Shown: positions 26,499 through 35,484, numbered from the stretch's first letter. The stretch is DNA of 64,000 bases from CAYYTU01 sp964474655 (GCA_964474655.1 CAYYTU010000003.1:1-64000); one strand, 5' to 3'. Notes: generated by a model from the letters alone, not told the origin. Made by a program: numbers and translations.

Positions 26499-27839
26499 AT
26501 GGCAACCCCCGATAAGATGGCGCCGCACAACATCGAGGCCGAAGAGGCTGTTCTAGGCTCCCTCCTGATCGACCCAGAGGCTCTGTTTCGCGTCTCCTCC
26601 TTCCTGCAAGCCGAAGACTTCTACCTTCAGAAGAACGCCTGGATCTATGACGCCATTCTCGATCTCAACGAACGGCGGGAGCCGATCGACTTCGTCACCC
26701 TCTGCGACGAGATGGAGCGACGAGAACAGCTGGAAGCGATCGGCGGCGCGGCCTACGTCACTGACCTGATCAACGCCGTTCCCAGCGCCATCCACGTCGA
26801 AGCCTACGGCCACATCGTCGAACAAGCCGCCATCCGACGCCGCCTGATCAACGCCGCCAGCCGCATCGCCCAACTGGCTTATCAAGAGGACGAAAACGTC
26901 GACCAGATCGTCGATCGGGCCGAGCAAGCCCTCTTCAGCGTCTCCCAGCGCCGCATCCGCCGCGACTTGAGGCCGATCCACGACATCATCACCCACTACT
27001 ACGAGCGCATCGAATACCTCTTCGACCATCAGGACGAGCCGCTGGGCGTGCCCAGTGGCTTCATCGACCTCGATCGTCTGCTGGGGGGCTTCCAGCGATC
27101 CGACCTGATCCTGGTCGCAGCGCGGCCCTCGGTCGGTAAGACCTCCCTCTGCCTCTCATTCGCAGAAAACGCCGCCAAGCTTGGGCAACACGTGGCCATC
27201 TTTAGCCTGGAGATGTCGGGGGAACAGATCGTACAGCGCTTCGTATCCGGCGAAACGGGTATCGACGCCCAGCGACTCAGGCTGGGCGATCTGCGGGAAA
27301 ATGAGTGGCCGCGCTTCGCCGAGACCACCGGCAAGATGGCCGACCTCCCGATCTACATCGACGACACGCCCTCAATCTCGGTACTCCAAATGCGCACCAA
27401 GGCCCGGCGACTCCACGCCGAGCACGGCATCGACCTCATCCTGGTGGACTATTTGCAGCTGATGACCACCGATGCGCGGTCGGAGAACCGCGTGCAAGAG
27501 GTCTCCTACATCTCCCGCTCGCTCAAGGGCCTGGCCCGCGAGCTCGACGTACCCGTGGTGGCCGCCTCCCAGCTTTCACGCGCCGTCGAGCAGCGCAACG
27601 ATAAGAGGCCCATCCTGGCCGACCTGCGGGCAAGCGGCAGCCTGGAACAGGATGCAGACGTGGTGATGTTCATCTACCGCGACGAGCTCTATAATCCCGA
27701 AACGGAGAAGAAGAACATCGCCGATATTATCATCGCCAAACACCGTAACGGCCCGACCGGCTCGATCCAGCTCTTCTTCCTGGAGCAGCTGGCGCAGTTC
27801 CGCGACGCCGAGACACAACGAGAGCCGGTCAACTTCTAG
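26499..27839 (+). CDS. dnaB: Replicative DNA helicase DnaB
   Basis: A 446-aa protein of normal length. The N-terminal domain (AEEAVLGSLLIDPEAL) occupies about residues 8-110 and the RecA-like domain follows: Walker A RPSVGKTSL near residue 208, Walker B LILVDYLQLM, and the DnaB signatures LKGLARELDVPVVAASQLSRAVEQR and DLRASGSLEQDADVV. It unwinds DNA at the replication fork and recruits primase. No intein is present. Co-transcription with the DUF151 gene is likely from spacing. Confidence 0.97.
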   Translation: MATPDKMAPHNIEAEEAVLGSLLIDPEALFRVSSFLQAEDFYLQKNAWIYDAILDLNERREPIDFVTLCDEMERREQLEAIGGAAYVTDLINAVPSAIHVEAYGHIVEQAAIRRRLINAASRIAQLAYQEDENVDQIVDRAEQALFSVSQRRIRRDLRPIHDIITHYYERIEYLFDHQDEPLGVPSGFIDLDRLLGGFQRSDLILVAARPSVGKTSLCLSFAENAAKLGQHVAIFSLEMSGEQIVQRFVSGETGIDAQRLRLGDLRENEWPRFAETTGKMADLPIYIDDTPSISVLQMRTKARRLHAEHGIDLILVDYLQLMTTDARSENRVQEVSYISRSLKGLARELDVPVVAASQLSRAVEQRNDKRPILADLRASGSLEQDADVVMFIYRDELYNPETEKKNIADIIIAKHRNGPTGSIQLFFLEQLAQFRDAETQREPVNF

Positions 27840-27881
27840 CCAACTTGAAACAACATTTGACCCCAAAGGATAAGCTAAGCA

Positions 27882-29726
27882 ATGACTAAAGAATGTACTG
27901 TAGATTTCCAACCCCTTGGCCGCCGCGTGGACGTGGCTGAGGACAAAAGCCTGTTAGAAGCCGCCCAGCAAGCCGGCGTGGGGCTAAACGCCGTCTGCGG
28001 GGGCGCCGGCGTCTGCGGTACCTGTAAAGTCCGCATCGTCGAGGGCGACATCTCACCGGTAACCGATTCTGAGAGAAACTTTCTGGACCAGGACGCCATC
28101 GCAGAAGGCTATCGTCTGGCCTGCCGCACCCACGTCCAGGGCGACGTGCTAGTGGACGTGCCCTCAGAATCGATCAGCGCCCCGCAACGGGCCCAGATCG
28201 AAGGGCGCGAGCGCCCCGTCGAGATCGACCCGGCAGTGCACGCCTTCGACGTCGAGCCGACGCCTCCCGGCCTCCACGACCTGCGCTCCGACGAAGTACG
28301 CCTGCGAGAGGCCCTGCAGGAGCAACATGGCATCGCCTCCGTGCGCTTCGACCCGCAGGTCCTGGCCGAAATCCCACCGTTGTTGCGGGAACACGATTGG
28401 CACCTTCGGCTCTTCTTGCACGATGGCGAGGTCATCGGCGCGGCCCCGCCCGGAACGCCCCCCCTGGGCCTGGCCGTGGACATCGGCACCACCAAAGTCG
28501 CCGCTTACCTGGTAAACCTGGAAACTGGCGAAACACTGGGCGCCTCGGGCGAGATGAATCCCCAGATCGCCTACGGTGAGGACGTGATGGCCCGCATCAC
28601 CTACGCGATGGAAGGCGAAGGCGATGAACACCTGGAAGAACTCCAGGACGCAATCATCGAGGGATTGAATGACCGCGCCAGCGAGCTATGCCAGGCGTCC
28701 GATATGAGCTGTGATGAAATCCTGGAGGCCGTCTTGGTGGGCAATACCTGTATGCACCATCTGGTGATGGGGTTATCAGTGGACCAACTGGGCGTCGCGC
28801 CCTACGTGCCGGCGCTCTCATCCCCATGCAACGTTAAAGCCCGTGACCTGGGACTGCGCCTGGCCACCGGCGCCAACGTCCATCTCCTGCCCAACATTGC
28901 CGGGTTTGTCGGCGCCGATCACGTTTCGATGGTGATGGCAAGTGGCATCCACGAGGCCGACGAGGTCACGCTTGGCCTGGACATCGGCACCAACACTGAG
29001 GTCAGCCTGGCGGCAAACGGGCAGTTACTGAGCTGCTCGACCGCCTCTGGACCGGCCTTTGAGGGCGCCACCATCCGCGACGGTATGCGAGCCGCGCCCG
29101 GGGCCATTGAATGGGTCAAGATGGTCGACGGTCAGATCGAATATCAGACCATCGACGGAGCCCCGCCAGTGGGCATCTGCGGGTCCGGCATCCTCGACAG
29201 CGTGGCCGAGCTGCGGCGCATTGGCGTCTTGCAGAAGAACGGCTCGATGAAGCGCAACAGCCATCCACGCGTCCAAGAGGCGGGAGATCGACCCGAGTTC
29301 GTGCTGGTGCAAGCCGGGGAACAGGACGCACCGCGTGACATTGTCGTCACCCGGAAGGACGTCAGCGAAATCCAGCTGGCCAAGGGCGCCATCCGGGCCG
29401 GCGTTGAGGTGCTCATCGACGAAGCCGGGCTGGAAATTGAAGACATCGACCGGGTCGTCGTGGCCGGGGCCTTCGGCACCTACCTGGATCTTGCCAGTGC
29501 GCGCGCGATTGGCATGTTCCCGCCGTTGCCGCTCAACCGCTTCGATCAGGTCGGTAACGCCGCCGGCATCGGAGCCAAGCTGGCCCTGCTTTCTCGTCAC
29601 TGCCGTGACGTCGCCAAAGAGATCGCCGAGCGGGTGGAGTACATCGAGCTGACCACCGACGTGCGCTTCTCCGAAACCTATATGAGCTCAATGGACCTGC
29701 CCGATCCCAAAGAGTTCGAGCGCTAA
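27882..29726 (+). CDS. Ferredoxin-ASKHA protein, RACo-like corrinoid activator (DUF4445)
   Basis: A 614-aa protein. Residues 1-90 form a [2Fe-2S] domain with CGGAGVCGTC and a later LAC. A middle segment leads into an ASKHA-type ATPase: LAVDIGTTKVAAYL (phosphate 1), LGLDIGTNTEVSLA and VVVAGAFGTYLDLASA. This is the architecture of reductive activators of corrinoid proteins (RACo/RamA), which use ATP to reduce inactive Co(II) corrinoid. No corrinoid methyltransferase or acetyl-CoA synthase gene is nearby, so its partner is unknown. The start has AAAGGAT upstream. A terminator shared with the convergent gene follows. Confidence 0.88.
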   Translation: MTKECTVDFQPLGRRVDVAEDKSLLEAAQQAGVGLNAVCGGAGVCGTCKVRIVEGDISPVTDSERNFLDQDAIAEGYRLACRTHVQGDVLVDVPSESISAPQRAQIEGRERPVEIDPAVHAFDVEPTPPGLHDLRSDEVRLREALQEQHGIASVRFDPQVLAEIPPLLREHDWHLRLFLHDGEVIGAAPPGTPPLGLAVDIGTTKVAAYLVNLETGETLGASGEMNPQIAYGEDVMARITYAMEGEGDEHLEELQDAIIEGLNDRASELCQASDMSCDEILEAVLVGNTCMHHLVMGLSVDQLGVAPYVPALSSPCNVKARDLGLRLATGANVHLLPNIAGFVGADHVSMVMASGIHEADEVTLGLDIGTNTEVSLAANGQLLSCSTASGPAFEGATIRDGMRAAPGAIEWVKMVDGQIEYQTIDGAPPVGICGSGILDSVAELRRIGVLQKNGSMKRNSHPRVQEAGDRPEFVLVQAGEQDAPRDIVVTRKDVSEIQLAKGAIRAGVEVLIDEAGLEIEDIDRVVVAGAFGTYLDLASARAIGMFPPLPLNRFDQVGNAAGIGAKLALLSRHCRDVAKEIAERVEYIELTTDVRFSETYMSSMDLPDPKEFER

Positions 29727-29771
29727 CCCGTTCCCCCAAGCAGCAAGAACCGCGCCAGATCCCCAACGCGA

Positions 29772-29810
29772 AAGGCGTCTCGCCTCCGTCCGGAAGAGGT
29801 GAGACGCCTT
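29772..29810. terminator. Bidirectional terminator-like hairpin
   Basis: A 10-bp perfect stem AAGGCGTCTC / GAGACGCCTT with a 19-nt loop lies between two convergent genes. T-runs are weak. Confidence 0.65.
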
Positions 29811-29874
29811 GAAGCGTTTGGAGCCCGCGCCAATTCTCAAAGAACCAACGTCTCTGGCTTCAGATAGAGCGCGT

Positions 29875-30783
29875 TCAGACCCACATTCTCAACCGTTGAG
29901 GGAGAATCTCAAAAGTCAGCTGGTGCCCCTCCGTACATAACACCTCGCCGTCTATGTGAGCGATCAGGTCATCCGGGGAGGAGACGGTGATTCGTTTAGC
30001 GCGCGTCATCGTGATCGGATCGCGCCCCACGTGAGTGCCGCGGAGAAAGTGGGGGATCATTCCCAAAATAGCCCAGCGACTCACGCGCTCCGCGATCAAG
30101 AGATCGAACATACCATCGTCCGGGCAAGCATCAGGCGCAATGAAGAACCCCCCGCCCTCCCGAGGTCCGTTGGCCACGCAGGTCATCATCATCTCCAACT
30201 CGCGCCTCTGTCCATCGTATTCGATCGCGACTTGTGGAGTCTCGAAGTGGAGAAAGACTGTCTTCAACACCGCCAACATATAGAGCGACAACCCGCGCAA
30301 GCGCTTGATCTTCAGCGTCTCCAGCAAGACCGCTCCGTCGAATCCAATGCCGACTACGTTGCTGAAGTAGCGCGGAGCTCGTCCCGGCATCGTGACCTTC
30401 CCCACATCCAGCGTCTTGACCTGGCCCTGAGCCAATCGGCGGACCACAGTATCCAGATCGGTAGAGATATTCGCAGCGTTGGCAAAATCGCTGCCCGAGC
30501 CGACCGGGATGACGCTCAACAAGCCTACGTGGCCGTTCTGCGAAGCTGCCATCAAGCCATTGAGCACCTCGTTGACCGTTCCATCGCCTCCGGCGGCTGC
30601 TACAATTCCAAAGCCATCGCTGGCCGCGCGTTCCGCCAAACTCCTGGCATGGCCAGGTTCGGCCGTACGCTCCAGATCGAAGTCAAGCCCCTCCGACGCC
30701 AACAGATGGCGTAGCTTAGGCTCCGCTCTAGCACCATACCCCCGACCAGCGACAGGGTTAAGAATTACTTTAATCGGTTCCAT
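29875..30783 (-). CDS. Diacylglycerol/lipid kinase (YegS/DgkB-like)
   Basis: A 302-aa protein. KVILNPVAGRGYG, VAAAGGDGTVNEVLNGL and IPVGSGSDFANA are the nucleotide-binding motifs of the DAGK catalytic family (YegS, DgkB, sphingosine kinase-like). It should phosphorylate a lipid such as diacylglycerol or a long-chain base. The ATG at 30783 is preferred (GTGGAG 4 nt upstream); a TTG five codons earlier is in frame but has no ribosome binding site. The gene stands alone, convergent with the RACo-like gene. Confidence 0.9.
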   Translation of the reverse strand: MEPIKVILNPVAGRGYGARAEPKLRHLLASEGLDFDLERTAEPGHARSLAERAASDGFGIVAAAGGDGTVNEVLNGLMAASQNGHVGLLSVIPVGSGSDFANAANISTDLDTVVRRLAQGQVKTLDVGKVTMPGRAPRYFSNVVGIGFDGAVLLETLKIKRLRGLSLYMLAVLKTVFLHFETPQVAIEYDGQRRELEMMMTCVANGPREGGGFFIAPDACPDDGMFDLLIAERVSRWAILGMIPHFLRGTHVGRDPITMTRAKRITVSSPDDLIAHIDGEVLCTEGHQLTFEILPQRLRMWV

Positions 30784-30847
30784 AATCTCCACTTTCAACT
30801 AATGATCCGAACGGGCATACAAAACTTGAGGGGAGTAAATAACAAGA

Positions 30848-30915
30848 ACCACCGATTTCACGGATTGACACAGGTTTAAAGTTGAAAATCAGTGAAAATC
30901 GGTGTCATCTGTGGT
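30848..30915. repeat. Imperfect inverted repeat ending in ACCAC / GTGGT
   Basis: A 68-bp segment whose left half (ACCACCGATTTCACGGATT) and the complement of its right half (ACCACAGATGACACCGATT) are similar. It resembles widespread short palindromic repeats found in intergenic DNA of many bacteria. No gene was recognised between 30784 and 31040. Confidence 0.55.
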
Positions 30916-31040
30916 AAAAATAAAAAATAGACAATCCCCAAACAGTAAATACACCCATCCGAACAAGCCAAAACTCGCCGCAGGCAGCCCATCCTACCCT
31001 CCAAACCACGAAAACGTATTAGCATGTCGGCAACCTACGT

Positions 31041-31068
31041 TTGACATCACTTTCGCTTCGGGTACAAT
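31041..31068 (+). promoter_or_regulatory. Strong sigma-70-type promoter of the recombinase-like gene
   Basis: Perfect TTGACA and TACAAT separated by 16 bp, 37 bp before the ATG at 31106, which has a near-consensus AAGGAGGT. The combination suggests high expression. Confidence 0.75.
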
Positions 31069-31105
31069 AGGCTTATCTGTGTTCTATACGAAAAGGAGGT
31101 CTCCT

Positions 31106-32050
31106 ATGATCGACCCTAACCACGATGACGCCAAAGTCCCAGCCGAGGAAGCATCCCACGTCGAATCAGCCTCGGATCTGAGCAGCGCCTCATCACTGCG
31201 AGCCGCCATCAATGCTTTCGAGGTCCATATGCACCAGGAAGGCTTCACGCAAAACACCATCAAAGCGTTCCGGTCCGACCTCAACATTATGACCGACTTC
31301 ATTGGCACCTGGACGGCCATTGGAGAGATCTCCAGGGCCGATCTCCAACGCTTTACCGATTGGCTGGTGGACGAACGCGACGCTCCGTGTAGCCCCAAGT
31401 CACTGGCCCGTCGCATCACCACGCTCAAGGTCTTTTTCGGCTGGCTGGAGGAAGAAGAAGTGCTCCCTCGTGACCCGGCCGCTCCGCTGGTCCACAAGCC
31501 GGTGACCACACCCTTACCCGATATTCTCACCGGCGAACAAGTGGAGCGCATCCTGGATGCGACGCAAACCCTCCGCGAGGCCGAAAAGCCAGATGCCCGG
31601 CCGCACCTCCTGGTGACACTCCTGCTCCACACCGGGATCAAGAAGAGCGAGTGTATGAACATCGTCATGAACCACTTCGACTTCCAGGATCCCAAACGCC
31701 CCACATTATGGGTTCGGTACACCAATCCCGAGCGGCGTCATAAGGAACGCAAAATCCCCCTCCCGACGTGGTGGCCGTCGGTACTGGAGGAATACAAAGA
31801 ACAATATCAGCCAGAGGAGACACTTTTCTCCTGTACCGCTCGCAACCTGGAATACGTCCTATCGGGCGTGGCAGAGAAAGCGGGACTGGAGCAGGGTATC
31901 TCCTTCGAGATGTTACGTTGGACTTGCGCCATGCGGGATTATAGGGCCGATATGCCGGCCCACAAGCTGCGCCGTAAGCTGGGGCTATCGAAGATCACCT
32001 GGCGCGAGACGAAGGTCAAGCTCGGCAAGCTGGCTGATCAAGCCTCCTAA
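31106..32050 (+). CDS. Tyrosine recombinase homologue lacking the catalytic residues
   Basis: A 314-aa protein. An N-terminal core-binding SAM-like domain (residues about 30-120: FEVHMHQEGFTQNTIKAFRSDLN) and a XerC/D-like C-terminal domain (about 135-310) are clear. The catalytic set is not: the first Arg of the TGLRxSE motif is Lys179 (TGIKKSE), the HxLR His is Glu268 (EMLR, Arg271 kept), the LGH His is Leu294 (LGLS), and the Tyr position is Thr302 with no Tyr nearby. It is therefore probably a DNA-binding protein that cannot cut. The consensus ribosome binding site and promoter argue against a pseudogene. No att-like repeats or integrated element were seen. Confidence 0.85.
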   Translation: MIDPNHDDAKVPAEEASHVESASDLSSASSLRAAINAFEVHMHQEGFTQNTIKAFRSDLNIMTDFIGTWTAIGEISRADLQRFTDWLVDERDAPCSPKSLARRITTLKVFFGWLEEEEVLPRDPAAPLVHKPVTTPLPDILTGEQVERILDATQTLREAEKPDARPHLLVTLLLHTGIKKSECMNIVMNHFDFQDPKRPTLWVRYTNPERRHKERKIPLPTWWPSVLEEYKEQYQPEETLFSCTARNLEYVLSGVAEKAGLEQGISFEMLRWTCAMRDYRADMPAHKLRRKLGLSKITWRETKVKLGKLADQAS

Positions 32051-32069
32051 CCGCATCACGCCTTCGACC

Positions 32070-33410
32070 CTATTGCTGCTGGCTCACGGGGATGAAGATG
32101 CGGAACGGTAATATCTCATAGGCCTGCGTCAACCCCAGGTAGTCGCCGTTCCAGCCACCTATGGCATAAATGGTGGAATCAAATACTGCTACGCTGGGAT
32201 GCCATTCCCCCACCAGCGGCGTTTCGACCGCCCCCCAGGCATCATCGGCCGGGTCATAACGCTCATTAAAGCCCAGGTAGCTGGTCCGCCCACCCCCTCC
32301 GATGGCGTAGAGCCAGCCCCCAAGCCCCACAAGACCAATGCCGCCCCGTCCCACGGACAGCGACGCACAAGTGTCCCAGGTGATGGTGGTCGGGTCGTAA
32401 ACCTCGCACGAGGTCGTCTCACGCTCGCCCTCATATCCGCCGACGACGTAAATCCGCTCGCCTAGAGGAGCCGCGCCGGCGGAGCTCCTGGGCTCCCGCA
32501 TTGAGGCCGTCTGATCCCAGGCATCCTCATCCGGATCATAAACGTAGACGGTGGCAATGGAACGCTCACCGTTCCATCCCCCAAAGAGATAGACTTTTTC
32601 CTCCCACACGGTCAGGGCATAAGCACAAAGCGGTTCCGGCAGGGGGCTAACCGTACGCCAGCTATCCTCCTCAGCGTCGTAGACCTCGACGCTTTCCATC
32701 GGATCGCCCTCGGCATCACAACCGCCGGGGATATAGACGCTAGAGCCCACCACAGCGCCCGCCACGTACATAGCCGGTGTAGGTTTCTCACGCCTCTGCA
32801 TCCAGACGTCATGCCTGGGATCATACGCCTCCACCACGCCAGTGACGCCACCTGGCGTCCGTCCCCCGATGGCAAAGATAGAATCCCCTACCGTGGCCAG
32901 GGCCAGATAGGCCCGCCGAGTGGGCATCTGAGCCCGCTCGCTCCATGGCGATTCAGCCGCGCCTGTCGCGCGATTCGCAGAGGCTTGTCCCGAACGGAGC
33001 AAAGGTAGGCCCGATGTCTCCTCGCGCTGTGATTCGACCTGGGGCCACGTCAGTGCCAGGCTCACCGCCACGAGCAGCAAACCGGCCATCAAGGCTACCC
33101 GCTTACCCCAGGGAAGGGGCGGAGCCGGCGAGATCTTTGGCTGTTCGGCGGCAGCCTCATCGACTTCAACGTCCTCCCGGCGCTCTTCGTCATCATCGGC
33201 GACGGTGACCAAACCCTCCCGCACAGCGATGATCGTGGCTTCGGTGCGCGAATCGGCTCCCAGCTTGGTGTAAATATTACGCAGGTGTACCTTGACCGTG
33301 TTGACACTGATAAATAGACTCTGAGCCACCTCACGATTAGTGATCCCCTTGGCGACCTCCTGGAGGACTTCGACCTCGCGATCTGTCAGATCTTCACCAT
33401 GTTCAGCCAT
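32070..33410 (-). CDS. LuxR-type HTH protein with membrane anchor and Kelch propeller
   Basis: A 446-aa protein. Residues about 8-65 form a LuxR/FixJ-type HTH (LTDREVEVLQEVAKGITNRE, then ISVNTVKVHLRNIYTKLG). A hydrophobic segment at about 107-125 is flanked by basic and charged residues. From about 160 to 435 there are six Kelch repeats (IFAIGG, VYDPDEDAW, IYVVGGYEGERE, LYAIGG), forming a beta-propeller outside the cell. The layout suggests a one-component sensor-regulator with extracytoplasmic ligand binding and a membrane-tethered DNA-binding domain. No receiver domain is present. It is convergent with the recombinase-like gene, 20 bp apart. Confidence 0.88.
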   Translation of the reverse strand: MAEHGEDLTDREVEVLQEVAKGITNREVAQSLFISVNTVKVHLRNIYTKLGADSRTEATIIAVREGLVTVADDDEERREDVEVDEAAAEQPKISPAPPLPWGKRVALMAGLLLVAVSLALTWPQVESQREETSGLPLLRSGQASANRATGAAESPWSERAQMPTRRAYLALATVGDSIFAIGGRTPGGVTGVVEAYDPRHDVWMQRREKPTPAMYVAGAVVGSSVYIPGGCDAEGDPMESVEVYDAEEDSWRTVSPLPEPLCAYALTVWEEKVYLFGGWNGERSIATVYVYDPDEDAWDQTASMREPRSSAGAAPLGERIYVVGGYEGERETTSCEVYDPTTITWDTCASLSVGRGGIGLVGLGGWLYAIGGGGRTSYLGFNERYDPADDAWGAVETPLVGEWHPSVAVFDSTIYAIGGWNGDYLGLTQAYEILPFRIFIPVSQQQ

Positions 33411-33444
33411 CTTACGTTACACCACTCATATCAAGACTATGCAC

Positions 33445-33496
33445 CACCTGTGGCATTGAAGGCGCTTTCGCAGACGATTCGCTTCGGAAACCCAGA
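33445..33496. repeat. Dispersed repeat family A, partial copy 4
   Basis: Only the 3' third of the element is present. The block CATTGAAGGCGCTTTCGCAG and its flanks are almost identical to positions 5098-5130 of copy 1. The rest of 33500-33730 shows no supported gene. Confidence 0.85.
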
Positions 33497-33733
33497 CTGA
33501 CCGCAGAGTGACTCTTGGCTGGAGGATGTGTTTGTCTAATTGCAAGAAAGGCGCCGCCGAGGCAGTGGCAGCGTAAAACGTAGCGCTACATCACTCAGAC
33601 ATCCGGGGCGCGTGACTACGAAAGAAACCATCGGCAGCCGTACTGTCGATACGCTGCTCAGTCACCGGCACGTACTGCTCCGCACCGAGGCCCCAAAACA
33701 CTGACCCCTTCGTACGGTCGATCCAAAGCGCCT

Positions 33734-33776
33734 GGTGTCTCCCCAGAGGAGCAAAAGACCCCTCCGGGGAGACACC
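33734..33776. other. Strong hairpin in the LuxR-Kelch/spoVS intergenic region
   Basis: A perfect 11-bp stem GGTGTCTCCCC / GGGGAGACACC with a 21-nt loop. There is no T-run, so it may be a processed terminator for spoVS or part of an unidentified RNA. A minus-strand open frame of about 76 codons covers this stretch but has no start signal and was not accepted. Confidence 0.5.
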
Positions 33777-33973
33777 TCCCACAAATAGCTGGTTACTATG
33801 AACCCAGAAAGAACCCTTACACCGCTGGGCTTAGCACCTCGAAGAACCTGAATCTTTAGCGCCGAGAGATCAGCTCAACCTTGCCGCCCCGACTCCCTGT
33901 GAGGGCGCCGATTGGGACAGATCCAAAATTACAGCCCGACCGGAATGGGCAGCCCCTCAGGGCAACCGGGAAG

Positions 33974-34318
33974 CTAAAAGGCCGTCGAATCGCCTGACTC
34001 TGGCTCTGAAGCCGATGGCGCCTCAGGTTCAGGCCGGTCCTCGGTCGTGGAGGTGCTTCCACGTCTCTCGACGCCCAATCGCACCGCTGTCCGTTCTTGT
34101 CCCTCGATTGTCACTTCGACAAACGAAGGAATGCAGATAATGTCGATTCCGTCGAGCTCAAGGTAACCACGCGCTATTGCCACCGCCTTGACCGCCTGGT
34201 TGACCGCTCCCGCACCAATAGCTTGTACATCTACTTCGTCTTGCTCTCGCATAACGCCGGCGATAGCTCCAGCCACCGATGTCGAACGAGAAGTGGACGC
34301 TACCTTGATGATGTCCAT
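33974..34318 (-). CDS. spoVS: Stage V sporulation protein S homologue
   Basis: A 114-aa protein. Residues 1-86 match SpoVS closely: IIKVASTSRSTSVAGAIAGVMRE, AIGAGAVNQAVKAVAIARGYL and FVEVTIEGQERTAVRL. SpoVS is an Alba-like small nucleic-acid binding protein that in Bacillus affects sporulation and septation; homologues occur in many non-sporulating phyla. A low-complexity acidic tail of about 27 residues (TEDRPEPEAPSASEPES) is added. AAGGAGGG precedes the start with a 7-nt spacer, and a promoter candidate lies at 34402-34430. Confidence 0.95.
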   Translation of the reverse strand: MDIIKVASTSRSTSVAGAIAGVMREQDEVDVQAIGAGAVNQAVKAVAIARGYLELDGIDIICIPSFVEVTIEGQERTAVRLGVERRGSTSTTEDRPEPEAPSASEPESGDSTAF

Positions 34319-34401
34319 TGCATCCCTCCTTGCGTGTGTTGACCCTCGAATTTACAGAACTCCACCTAACCATCGGAATCTGCCTGTGCGGCGCATTACT
34401 T

Positions 34402-34430
34402 ATGATATATCAAAAGAAGATATTGCACAA
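34402..34430 (-). promoter_or_regulatory. Promoter of spoVS
   Basis: On the minus strand TTGTGC and TATCAT are separated by 17 bp, about 85 bp upstream of the spoVS ATG, in an AT-rich segment. Confidence 0.5.
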
Positions 34431-34452
34431 GTTAGGAGCTTTTGTGGGGTTG

Positions 34453-35484
34453 TCAGCGCACCACCTTGTGCACCGCTGTGATGGTCTTCTCAATTGCCTC
34501 GTCATCAATCCAGTAGTGTGTCACGGCGCGGAACCGACCGCTTCCCCGTCCCAACATCAGAATGCCGCGCTCTGCCAACGCCCGTTCGATCTCAGATGGC
34601 GTCTTCGTGATCGGAGCGGTCAGATCGAAGTAGACGATGTTAGTTGTCACCGGCGCGACATCGATGCCAGGAATCGCCGCCAGGCCGTCGGCCAGGCGCT
34701 GCGCCCGAGCGTGGTCCTCAACCAAGCGCTCGGTCATCTGCTCCAGGGCCACGATGCCAGCCGCCGCCAGGAAGCCGGCCTGGCGCATCCCGCCGCCCAC
34801 GACCTTGCGCGAGCGTCGGGCCCGCGCGATGAAATCGGCGCTGCCGGCAAGCATTGAGCCGACCGGGGCACAAAGCCCTTTTGAGAGACAGAACATCACC
34901 GAATCGACCTCACGTACGATCTCGCGCACCTCCACCCCCAGCGCCGCGGCGGCGTTGAAAACCCGCGCTCCGTCCAGATGGACCTTCAAGCCGCAAGTAT
35001 GAGCGAATTGCGCTGCCCCTGCCATATAATCGACGGTCAGCGGCGTGCCGTTGCATTTGTTGTGCGTGTTCTCCAGGCAGAGGAGCCGCGTGCGGGGAAA
35101 GTGAGGGTCGTCGGCCCGAACCGCATGCTCAACGTCAGCAAGATCTAACGTGCCGTCGGACTGGTTGGGAACCGGATAGGGCGTGATGCCGCCCAGTGAA
35201 GCCATCCCGCCCTGTTCATACAAGAACGTATGGCTACGGTCTCCCACGATCGCCTCGTCGCCTCGACCACAATGGGTGAGGAGCGCCACCAGGTTGCCCA
35301 TCGTGCCGCTGGCGACGAAGAGCGCGGCCTCCTTGCCCAGCCGCTCGGCCGTCATCGCCTCCAGCCGATTGATGGTGGGGTCCTCGCCATAGACGTCGTC
35401 GCCCACCTCGGCGCGATAGATCGCCTCACGCATAGCTAGTGTGGGCCGCGTCACCGTATCGCTGCGTAGATCGATAGCCTTCAT
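34453..35484 (-). CDS. Low-specificity L-threonine aldolase (PLP-dependent)
   Basis: A 343-aa fold-type I PLP enzyme. DLRSDTVTRPTLAMREAI, VGDDVYGEDPTINRLE, FVASGTMGNLVAL, the PLP-contact HLDGARVFNAA and the Schiff-base region SVMFCLSKGLCAPVGS (Lys in LSKG) are those of the beta-eliminating lyase/threonine aldolase family, which cleaves threonine or allo-threonine to glycine and acetaldehyde. The start at 35484 has GGAGG 8 nt upstream; the frame continues 12 codons further but without a ribosome binding site. No amino-acid pathway genes adjoin it. Confidence 0.92.
   Translation of the reverse strand: MKAIDLRSDTVTRPTLAMREAIYRAEVGDDVYGEDPTINRLEAMTAERLGKEAALFVASGTMGNLVALLTHCGRGDEAIVGDRSHTFLYEQGGMASLGGITPYPVPNQSDGTLDLADVEHAVRADDPHFPRTRLLCLENTHNKCNGTPLTVDYMAGAAQFAHTCGLKVHLDGARVFNAAAALGVEVREIVREVDSVMFCLSKGLCAPVGSMLAGSADFIARARRSRKVVGGGMRQAGFLAAAGIVALEQMTERLVEDHARAQRLADGLAAIPGIDVAPVTTNIVYFDLTAPITKTPSEIERALAERGILMLGRGSGRFRAVTHYWIDDEAIEKTITAVHKVVR

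Noticed and set aside
31106..32050. An integrated mobile element around the recombinase-like gene
   Set aside because: No tRNA, att-like direct repeats or phage or conjugative genes flank it, and the protein lacks its catalytic residues.
33591..33840. A minus-strand frame of about 76 codons with protein-like composition
   Set aside because: It has no start codon with a ribosome binding site upstream and runs through a perfect 11-bp hairpin; at most a relic.
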